Shown: positions 55,403 to 64,000 of the stretch, piece after piece
How the letters are laid out: each line of letters opens with the position of its first letter
Position numbering within the stretch: the stretch's first letter is position 1
Origin: Ascochyta rabiei
Lineage: Eukaryota > Ascomycota > Dothideomycetes > Pleosporales > Didymellaceae
Direction of reading: 5' to 3'
Length of the DNA stretch: 64,000 nt
NCBI RefSeq assembly: GCF_004011695.2
Contig: NC_082408.1
Span: 47,501 to 111,500 of the forward strand
Translations under genes and position numbers: made by a program
Notes under the pieces: generated by a model
The model's database searches: none
Told to the model about the DNA's origin: nothing
The model's input: the letters and a program-made list of their open reading frames with translations, nothing else

Positions 55403-57162
55403 TGCGGAAATGTTTGCGGGCCGTCCTTGAAAATGAACCCATGATTAGTGCTGATTAGTCTTGTAGGGCACCAGCCCAAGGAGAATGGTACCGAGGTGGC
55501 ACATCTCTTAGATGAACTAAATAACTTAATAAGACAATAAAAGCACATTTTAAGTAAGGTAAAAGAACGTTGTCTCTTGTCTCTAAGAAGCACTAAAGCA
55601 GCCCACTTATAGGAGCTTTGTTAAGAGCAGTAACTTTATTGAATAGGTAGAGAGTGTAAGTACTAATAGCCTTAATAACAATACATACCGCCCTAGGTGT
55701 CGCACAAGCAAGCGTGTGGACCGACATACAGAGGCTCGTATGTAGTCAGAGCTGGCCATCCGCAATGAGCCGCTTGTACCTTGGCAGAGCTAGTTATCTA
55801 ATATAAGCCGCTCTTTCTAAACTAAGCTCCTCCTAAGTACCTTAGATGCTTGTTCATTCTCAATAAGGTGTAATAGATGTATTTTGGTAGCAGTGGGGTG
55901 GTGTCCAAGAGTGTACAAGCAAGATACACAGAAAATAGAGCCCTCAGTTTACAGGACAAGACGTGCTCTTATAACCTTGATTGGATTTTTCGGTGAAGGA
56001 ATTGGGTCAGGCTGCAATGAATAGGTGTGGGTGCTTGCATACCACGCCACAGCTGCACGCTAGTGGAGATAGAATTCCTGGGCTCGACAGCCTGGGGAAT
56101 GCAAGTCAAACTTTTATCCATGACGCAGACAAATCGGAAGGACATCGATGGGTTATGTATAGTCAACCAATGAAGAAGATCGTGGTGTAGTCAACACGTG
56201 AACCTGGGACAGGTGACGGGAGCATGACATCTCCTTTTAAGCACAGTTCATCTTTATACCATCCAGAAAAACCCTCGCATGGAAGAAAGAATTACAGAGG
56301 CTTAGGTAACATTGACCGCCTAATTCGTTCCAGTAAGCGGGTAGTACTACAGGCCTGCTTCTTACACAAAATGGCGATGTGTGCAACGAACAACAGATAC
56401 GTACGTATTCCGGAAATGAGACTTGGTTGGCCACGAATATTAAAAATGATAGGCGCAAGAGCAAGCACTTATGTTTTGATGCAGCGTGCTTGCCCTCGAG
56501 GATGCACGTGACGTCTTTCGAGTGTTGGGAGTTGATTTTAGCCCGTCGGACCTACATGACGGGCTCGATGATCCCGTCTCCTGAAATGAAGGCAAAGGTG
56601 GTTGGAAAGATTGGTTTGACCCATTCTGACGTGTTTCAGTAGAAGTGACCGTTTTATACTACCGATGAAATCCTATGGATCCAGTGTTGAAGTCGCCTGA
56701 GGGAGTCTGCCAAAGTATTTTACAGCTGACAATGATGCGGAACAAGATCTCTTTATAAAAAACCCATTTCGCACTGTCCGAACAGTCACGGACATAGTAA
56801 ATGTAGTTGTAGAAGAGAGTATGGTTCGGTTGGAAGCTCTCAAGCTTGTCGAAAGCTTCCATGACAGCTCCGGCATAGCGGAGTTCGACAAGCCCCACAA
56901 CACCCTTACACGAGATTAGTCCTTGGCTCAACACGTAATTATGACGATTCTACACGTGAGTAAATCGAAATCTGGTCTTCCACTAAGCTCTCGCAGAATG
57001 ATCTCGGCCACGGCACTCTCGAATGTTAGCTTTCCGAATCATGATTTGAAGTCTAGCGATGTGTCATTAGCTAAGATAGCTGTTTGGCTCAAAAATTTAT
57101 CTTGCCTTGTGCGAACAAGAGACTTTCAATGGTGATTTCCAAGTGCATGTCCCCTGGAGACT
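55403..57162. other. GC-moderate island without a supported gene
   Basis: Several frames of 65-95 codons occur on both strands. The best is minus strand 56659-56934 (91 codons, VRDCSDSAKWVFYKEILFRI), with ordinary amino-acid composition. A possible upstream exon at about 56960-57040 (minus) ends in a GT and is followed by CTAAT and AAG, which could be an intron. No family is recognised and none is claimed as a gene. Part of 55600-55900 is TA-rich. Confidence 0.35.
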
Positions 57163-57435
57163 TCTCCGACAAATATACCTAGCCTGTGTTACTAGCATAG
57201 CAGACTATGGATGCCAGGTCTTCTGGAAGCAACAAGCTAGGATAGCAAAACAACTACAAAGACTACAGAACCTAGCACTTAAGAAAATCTTAGGCACCTT
57301 CTAAACCTTACCTATAATTCCCTAAGAGGTAGAGGCAGCACTAGCCCCTCCTACAATAAGGCTAAACACTGTAATAAGAAAGTACGCCTTTAGAGCTAGG
57401 AAGCTCCTAAAGAACTACCCTATCTACACTGCTAC
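57163..57435 (+). mobile_element. 5'-truncated Tad-like LINE fragment (LINE-1 here)
   Basis: The frame reads QIYLACVTSIADYGCQVFW, then KQLQRLQNLALKKILGTF, then EVEAALAPPTIRL and RKYAFRARKLLKN. This is the segment after the reverse transcriptase of fungal Tad-type LINEs and matches the minus-strand LINE at the window end (63660-64000). Homology begins abruptly near 57163, as expected of a 5'-truncated non-LTR insertion. It is cut at 57435 by gypsy C. Stops are RIP-type but few. Confidence 0.85.
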
Positions 57436-57715
57436 TGTGCTGGTGCACACGGTAACTTCCTTAGTAAGAACCAGGATGCTTAGCTAGTGTACGTAATCTG
57501 GCCGGCAGAGGGGTATAAAAGACCTTGACAGGAACTGTTAAGGCAAGACACCTATAACAACAACTAGTAACACTTACTTATAGAATTTAACTACTGTACT
57601 ACCTATTTCTTTAACCCTTAATAATAATAATAATAAGTATCCTTCCTAATGTGCCTACTAATAAGATGCTTTAATACTTATACTAGAACAAATAGTAACC
57701 TAACTAGGGGGCACA
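57436..57715 (+). repeat. 5' LTR of gypsy C (limits inferred)
   Basis: The left end is fixed by the break in LINE homology (GCTAC then TGTGCTGGTGCACACGG). The right end is chosen at GGGGGCACA because it mirrors TGTGC. A TATA box (TATAAAA, 57514-57520) and a TAA microsatellite (57619-57640) lie within. Only one copy is visible, so the length of 280 bp is provisional. Confidence 0.65.
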
Positions 57716-57738
57716 GTATAGCAGGTAATATTAAAATT

Positions 57739-57890
57739 CTGCTACTCTAAAGGCTAGGGTATAGTCTAGGAATTATCCTGTTAACTCTAGACTAGGACGT
57801 TATTATCTAAATATCTGCTACTCTAAAGGCTAGGGCACGGCCTAGGAATTATCCTGTTAATTCTGGACTAGGACGTTACTATCAGACCTA
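57739..57890. repeat. 76-bp tandem duplication in the gypsy C leader
   Basis: Two copies start CTGCTACTCTAAAGGCTAGG at 57739 and 57815. The first carries TATAGTCTAGG and CTCTAGAC where the second has CACGGCCTAGG and TTCTGGAC, so RIP-type changes differ between the copies. Confidence 0.9.
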
Positions 57891-57899
57891 TTATTTAGA

Positions 57900-60800
57900 A
57901 AACAAGAAAAACAAGCTTAAAACAAGGCGGGCATCTAGTTAACCTAAAAAAGCCTTAGCAAAGGAACTATTTTAGTCTAATTTCTAATGCTTATTATATA
58001 TATTATCTGCACAGTTCTGCTTAGCCCTATTCCTTAGGTTCTGCTTAGCCCTATTCCTTAGGACTTAGGACAAGAGGAACATAAAAGACAGGGACTAAGC
58101 TGCTCTAACAAGACAGAGCAATTAAGATTACTTTAATTATAAGAAACTATTATCTTCTTAATATAATAGACTATTAAGAATTAATATACACTACTATAGA
58201 CAACCCTTTAGACTCTATAGAGACACTGTCTTCTCTAACAGGAAACAGCTGTTAGGTTGTTATTCTAATAAAGGAAAGGTCTATCTAACTATCCTTTAAT
58301 AGAAAGGAGGTTATAGAGTTCCTTAATAACTATAACTGTATAGTAGAAAACAGAGGGTTAAGTAACAAGTAGAAGGTTAGGGTCCTCCCTAACTACTGCT
58401 ATAATTACTAGAGGAGGTTTATTATACGCCTAAAACTATACGCTTTAGATAATTAGGTTAAGCTTTAGATTGCTATAAAGGATTACTAGAAAGACTAGGA
58501 CACTGCTTAACGCATAGGCAATTAAGCGTTCCTTAAAGCCTATATTAAAGAAACCTCTTAAGCCTTCCCTAGACTATTATACTACTATACTAACTTTATA
58601 GTATATAGTAATATATATTAGAAGAATAATTAAATTCTAACCTCTAAGGAAGGATACTACTTCTTTTAGGACTGCTAAAGGTTAATAAGGACCTTATCCT
58701 CTTTAACATATAAAACAGACTAGACATAAAGGATTAATCTTTATTTATACTTAATAATATCTATAATTTTATAAAAAGGTTGCATAAGCAGTGCTAAGGC
58801 TTAAAGGAATTAGCGCTTAGAAGGGACAATAAATATACTAAGGAAACCCAGCGCCTTATAAACAGTACTAAGAAGCTAATTAAGGCTAAGTCTATTGTTA
58901 CCTAGACTAAGGATTAACTAGCTAGTTAGGGTAGTAAGAGCAAAACACCTCTACCTCCTAGTGTTAATAAAGACGTTAAAGAGCTTGTCTAGGCAATAGG
59001 CGGATAGAAGCTATCTCTAGCAGAAGTTAGCACCCTTATAAACTCTAACAATCAGATAAGAGAAATCCTTTAGTCTCCTACTAATTATGCTTATATTATT
59101 TCTTAAGCAACTAAAGCTAGTGCTACCTAGGAAAGGAACAATAGCTCTTACATCACTAACGCACCTAGGAACGTTAACCTAAGATAAGGAGTAAACTACT
59201 CCTAAGGAAGAGAGTATAGTAACTCTTGTAACATATATAGAGAGCTAAACTACTAAGCCTGTAAGTGTGAATTGTACAGAGCACTTACCTACATAGGGTA
59301 GTGTAGTTTTTAACTTAACTAAGACAGTTAACGCAGATACTACTTTAGTCCTACTTACTATTAAATTAAACCTATCTAAGGATCTGTCCTGCCTACTTAT
59401 TAACTTAATTAGTTAAAATAGAAGATTTGAGAGTACTTTAAAGTTCCACAGGATGTCCTAGACCAGCTAGCCTCTGCAGTTAAGCCTAATCTATTTAAAG
59501 GTGTAGACTCTAGGCCTAGAGGGGTAATGTATAGATCTAGGCCAGGCCTAGACGTATAGGGAAAGATTATTAGAAGTGTTAGCGCACTAACTATAATAGA
59601 TAATTACAAGCTAGACTATAAGTTACTGCACTCTTTTTAGAACTTCTAAATCCTTAACAATAACTATTATAAAGTTTATAGTCTTAATTATATTAATAAC
59701 AGGGATATTATACTAGGGGCATATAATATTAAAGATAGCTCCTCCTTAAACGTAGTAACTAGGTCAGACAAGGCACGCAACCGCCAAGTTAATGCTATCC
59801 TAGAAAGAGCTTAGAGAGCTGCAGTTAGGAAAGAAAGACCTTTAACGTTTTAATAAGCTACAGTTAAGCAAGTATACAATAATGCTAGAGATAAGTTAGC
59901 AGTAGATATTAAAGACTTGTTAGAGTTAAGCCCTTTGCTAATAGAGAGTAAGCAAATAATACCTTTTGCTAGTTAACCTTACAGTTAGCTATATGCTATT
60001 ATTAAACTACTATTATAAGAGAGGGTATTAGAAACTATTCTACTATTAACTTAGCAAAAGAGGAAACAATTAATAACTGGCTTAGACGATGGAATAGCAG
60101 ACCTACTTAAACTATCTAAAAACAAGATTCTAACTACAATTCTTTGTTAAGAAGTACAAGGGATTACTGTTAGAGATTTAGTCTCCTAGGGTTATATCTA
60201 AGTAATGTTCTAGAAGCTTATAAAGGAGTTAGACTCTAACCTATTAGCTAGCGCAAGTGTCAACGTAGCGATCCTAGGGGCTAGAGGTTCTAACTAATTA
60301 GGAGTTAACAGGTCTTACTAGTTAACTACTAATTAGCCAGAAATTATAAGGGTCTGCACTAGCGCCAAGTTTAGCAAAAATTACCCTGCGATTAGGAACA
60401 GCAGGGCTTAATACTTTAACGTTAGATTAGAGAGGAATGCTTACAGGAGCTACTAAGTAGAAGTACACAGCAATACATAGGACAATAAAGATCTTCTAAA
60501 TAAGCTAGCTAAAACTATAGAAACTACTAGGTTAGAGAAGCTAGTGCACTAAGATTTACTGACATACTAGGCTTATATTAGGTTACATGCAGTTAGCTAC
60601 TTAATTAACACTAAAGCTTAGATAAATTTAATAAGGTTTAGTGCTTCTTAAGCGCTAGGAATAGTGTACAAAGAAATAACACACCTAATAGGAAAATAGT
60701 AGGGTGTTATTACAGCTAATAGTAGTATAGATCTATTTGTTAGAATATTGTAGAACGTCCTAGTCTAGATTGAGGAAGTTACAACCTTAACGCACTTTAG

Positions 60801-62259
60801 ACTTATAAGGAACCTAACAAGATTAGTTATCCTTAGAAAGCTATAGTGCTTGTTAGTAAGACTAGCTATATAGTACAACGTTTTTAAAAGAACTACATGC
60901 TGTATTATGTCTAATAATAGTAGGAGGAACGCTACCTTTATCGCATTAGACCTATCTCCTTACTACTCCACCCTAGTTAAGCATAACCAGAATAAGGGAA
61001 AAGTTAGAGGAACTCCTTAATTAGGCTGGGATGTTCTAATACTAGTAAAGACCTAATAATACTAAAGTTCTGCTACTTAGTAGAAGTAAACTACTACTTC
61101 CTACGTACAACTATAGATTTAGGAATCTTAAAAGGCCTAAGTAGTTTCATCTTTACACAGAACAATGCTAGCAGCCTCTAATAGATCTCTAAGGGAGGGG
61201 ACCCTAGGCAGGGACATGCGGATAAGGACTTCCTTGTCTTACTATCCTAAATAAACTTATAATTATTAAGGATAAGAGGTTAGTATAATACAGTTAAAAA
61301 CTAAGAAGCTAACACACTCTACAAACAAGTAGGAGTAAAGGTTTAACCTGTTAATAATCTACAACCTAATAAACCTATAGAACTTAGTTAGGAAGACTAG
61401 AAAAGAGTTACATATAAACAACAGCAGCTAATACTTAGTTTAAGGCTATATAATATTAGGCCTTTTAATTACTTATTTAAAAGGCAATATACCCTGTTCC
61501 TAAGAGGAAAAAGGATTACTCCCTAGAGAATAAAAGATTAGAAGTTTAGTAATACTCTATTCCTAGCAGAGATAGCACTCTTTAAGGAAATGATCCTGAA
61601 TAGAGAAGCAGCTATAGCTTTTACTTTTTCTAAATCTAGGTAGATTTAGAAGGAGGTTTCTCCTCTATACTAAATTAGGACAATTCTATACAAAGCTTAG
61701 CAGGTTAAGACCTTCCCTATTATAAGAAGTCTAGAAGGGGAACTTATTAAGATGTTAAACGAAAGATTAGAATAAGGAACACTTAAGCAATGTAACAGCT
61801 AATACAGAAACCTATAGCATTTAGTGTCTAAGAAAGACAGTAGATTTTAGTTTATTAATAACACTTAACATATAAATAAGGTCTCTGTTTAAGATGTAGG
61901 AACCCCTCTAACTATAGATAAGTTCTCTAAGAGGTTTGCTAGCTGTAAGATTATATTACTTATAGACTTCTTTTCTAGTTATAACTAGATAACACTGTAT
62001 AAAGACAGTAGAGACATAACAGCAGTTATAATGCTAATTAGCCTTTTATAATTATGTACCCTAGTTTAAGAGGCTACTAACTTAGTAGCTGTCTTCTAAA
62101 GAATTATAACAAAGATTCTTAAGGATTACTAGCCAGATACACTTCCCTTCCTTAATAACGTTACTAGTAGTAGTCCTAAGACAGATTATAATAGCAAGGA
62201 GGCTCTACCTAGTGTTAGGCGATATATGCTTAAGCACATCTAGCAACTAGACAGGGTCG
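57900..62259 (+). pseudogene. gypsy C gag-pol relic, dense RIP stops
   Basis: A single direction of reading can be followed by the TAA/TAG pattern. Gag-like sequence lies at 58000-59400, with a Cys-rich knuckle near 59225-59290 (CNIYRELNYQACKC). Linker and protease-like sequence follows (59450-61100, INTKAQINLI). The reverse transcriptase entry is at 61690-62259, with NLQHLVSKKDSRF-like, INKVSVQDVGTPLTIDKF, LIDFFSSYNQI and LVQEATNLVAVF segments, up to QQLDRV. The catalytic YxDD box and everything after it are lost to the LINE insertion or beyond the window. Confidence 0.75.
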
Positions 62260-62314
62260 ATTGATTGATTGATTGATTGATTGATTAATTAATTAATTGA
62301 TTGATTAATTAATA
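62260..62314 (-). repeat. Tetranucleotide 3' tail of LINE-2
   Basis: Plus-strand GATTGATTGATT repeats with AATT variants, in place of a poly(A) tail. It marks the exact 3' end of the LINE and its junction with gypsy C. Confidence 0.9.
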
Positions 62315-62689
62315 AGTTTAACGTCCTATGTGAGTCTAAGACTATATAAGACGAGAGCAGTTAACCTGCTCTAGTAGTTTAAGGAGCGTGGTTGTAAAAG
62401 GTAGTAAATATAGGTTCAGAGTCCTGTAGTAAGAGCCTGTGCTCTAGGGGGTTAACAGCATTTTTTAGGTGTCTGTTGTTTGTTGTAGGTACCACTTGCA
62501 GGTGCCTATTCTAGTGTCTGAAATAAAAGCTAGAGTAGCTAGAATTCCCTAGGTTGTGTGGAGTAGTAGGTTTATTAAAAGTCGTTGTCCTTGTAGGTTG
62601 TCCTGCATTGTTTTTCTTGCTTATTTGTATTCTTTACAGCTTAGTAGGAGGTGTTAAGTTATTTATGTGTGGCTGCAGATACATCTGTT

Positions 62690-64000
62690 GCTATCTACCT
62701 TCTATATATTATAGAGGTATGCTTTATTATATCTATATCCTAGTTTTAGTTAGTAGTAGGCACTTACTACCTCTTATTTAGTATTTTTAGGTAGTTTTAT
62801 CCTGTTTGTTAGTCCTAGCTAGTATTTTACTGCGTAGGTGTCTGCTTTCCTTAGGATTGCTTTAGCTTTATAGGTAACTAGTTTATAAACCTATTTATTT
62901 GTTTTAATAGCTTTTACTTAAATTCTAGTTATAGTAATGCTTATAGCGTTTAAGGTATGCCTCTTTTTTATTGCTTCTTTTGCTAGAAGGTCTGCTTTCT
63001 CGTTTCCTGCAATGTCTTAGTGGCCAGAGGTCTATTTAAGGCTTATTGTGGCTCCTTTATCTTTAATAGTTTTAGCTGCCTTTATGCAGCGTATTTGCTA
63101 AGCTTGTCTAGGCTTGTTTAAAGGAGTTTTTAGTCTTAGGATGGCTGCCTAGTTGTCTGCAAAGACTTAGACGTTCTGTCCTGTAGTAGCTATAGTAGCT
63201 GCAATTTCAAAGCCTCTTATTATTTCTTCTAGTTCTCTGTTGTATACAATTTAGCCTTTACTAATATTGTAGTTTATAGTGTAGATTTCCTTTAGCTCTT
63301 GGTTGTAATCTAGGACTGTAATTCCTACTCCTATCTCTAGGCCTCCCTCTACTAAGGAAGCGTCTGTGTAGATAGCTAGTAAATTGCTTCCTACTTTCTA
63401 TAGCATCTGTGTTTTGTATGCTTTTCCTTCTTCTTCTTTTAGTAGTTTTAAGATTTCTGTTTGGTATGCAATAGCTTTATTCCAGGGGCAGAAGTAGAAG
63501 TCTTTTATATTCTCTTCTCTTGTGCTAGGTATAGCTTTTTCTATAGACTGTGTAATTTGCATAAGCTATGTAGGAGGTCCTACTCTTAGCCTAGTACAGT
63601 TAACCTCTCTTTACTCTGTGCTAGAGTCTAGGTCTGTGTTTTATAGGGTGGATTTTAGCTGTGTTGTAGCAGTGTAGATAGGGTGGTTCTTTAGGAGCTT
63701 CCTCGCTCTAAAGGCGTACTTTCTTATTGCAGTGTTTAGCCTTATTGTAGGAGGGGCTAGTGCTGCCTCTACCTCCTGGGGAATTATAGGTAAGGTTTAG
63801 AAGGTGCCTAAGATTTCCTTAAGTGCTAGGTTCTGTAGTCCTTGTAGTTGTTTTGCTATCCTAGCTTGTTGCTTCTAGAAGACTTGGCATTTATAGTCTG
63901 CTATGCTTATAACACAGGCTAGGTATATTTGTTAGAGAGTAGTAGGTGTAAGGCTATTACTACTGTTTGCTAGTCTGCATATTCTGTAGAAGGCGTTTCT
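62690..64000 (-). pseudogene. LINE-2 ORF2 C-terminal part with RNase H, RIPed
   Basis: Minus strand. After EVEAALAPPTIRLNTAI and RKYAFRARKLLKN (about 63690-63770) comes RNase H: IYTDASLVEGG with its Asp (about 63350-63380), NRELEE (about 63225), VFADN (about 63155) and GNEKADLLAKEA (about 62980). All four acidic positions look present. The tail contains KVDSNRCIC (about 62680), part of the Cys/His finger found at the end of Tad ORF2. Several TAG/TAA interrupt it. The frame at 62554-62781 on the plus strand is antisense noise. Confidence 0.82.

Larger units (their letters stand above)
57436..62259 (+). mobile_element. Ty3/gypsy retrotransposon family C, partial
   Basis: Starts with a TGTGC...GCACA-bounded LTR inside the LINE fragment and runs through gag, protease region and the first part of reverse transcriptase. 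It is cut at about 62259 by the minus-strand LINE. The rest, including the 3' LTR, should lie beyond the window. Unrelated in sequence to families A and B. Confidence 0.85.
62260..64000 (-). mobile_element. Tad-like LINE on the minus strand, 3' part (LINE-2 here), runs off the window
   Basis: Reads right to left from 64000. It covers the RT-distal segment shared with LINE-1, the linker, RNase H, a degraded C-terminal part and a 3' untranslated region, ending in a GATT/AATT tetranucleotide tail. It is inserted in gypsy C. LINE-1 and LINE-2 are the same family in opposite orientations on the two sides of gypsy C. Confidence 0.88.

Noticed and set aside
56224..56642. Two overlapping plus-strand frames of 87-95 codons
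   Set aside because: No family motif, no splice or promoter support, and competing frames of equal length lie on the other strand.
62340..62450. tRNA-like stretch with a GGTTCAGAGTCC segment
   Set aside because: It lies in the 3' untranslated part of the minus-strand LINE, and no acceptor or anticodon stem could be drawn.

Overview
The window looks like a repeat-dense, AT-rich block of a filamentous ascomycete (Pezizomycotina, perhaps a Dothideomycete; the class is inferred). The main sign is repeat-induced point mutation (RIP). Almost every transposon reading frame is broken by TAA/TAG codons where CAA, CAG or TGG is expected. CpA has become TpA, many CpG sites are also converted, and the clade-specific copia, gypsy, Tad-like LINE, pogo and Tc1 families are all fungal types.

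Layout. Positions 1-215 hold the 3' end of a little-mutated gypsy element (family A). Positions 604-1640 hold a 34/35-bp minisatellite. From 2105 to 18563 the host DNA is a RIP-degraded 28S rRNA gene on the minus strand, split by copia-1 (3160-16840, TSD GTATT). Copia-1 itself contains gypsy A-1 (3970-12386, TSD GAAAG). A second copia (18564-41189) starts inside the same 28S relic. It contains gypsy B (18771-27798, TSD ATAAC) and gypsy A-2 (31259-39573, TSD GTAAG). Gypsy B in turn holds a solo A-type LTR (19481-19735, TSD TAAAG) and a pogo/Fot1 transposon (22605-24457, TA). Gypsy A-3 lies on the minus strand (41338-50919, TSD ATTCC) with a Tc1/mariner element (49491-50839, TA) in its 5' LTR. 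A gypsy A-4 3' fragment and a C-rich palindromic tract (51799-51941) end this block.

Positions 52220-57160 form a GC-balanced, non-RIPed island. It contains one convincing host-type gene (53149-54655) that resembles the fungal DUF7924 family and carries one apparent frameshift. From about 57163 repeats return: a 5'-truncated LINE, cut by gypsy C (57436-62259), which is cut by a minus-strand LINE whose 3' GATT-type tail is at 62260-62314 and which runs off the window.

Taken together this is a genome graveyard. Matching target-site duplications let the order of insertion be read. RIP load differs with depth: A-1 is much less mutated than A-2 and A-3. The least ordinary items are the RIPed 28S gene as landing site, the intact minisatellite whose core motif also occurs in the gypsy A LTR, an antisense zinc-finger-like ORF in gypsy B, and a perfect 40-bp palindrome at the repeat/gene-island edge. 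No working transposon and no clear new defence-type system was seen.
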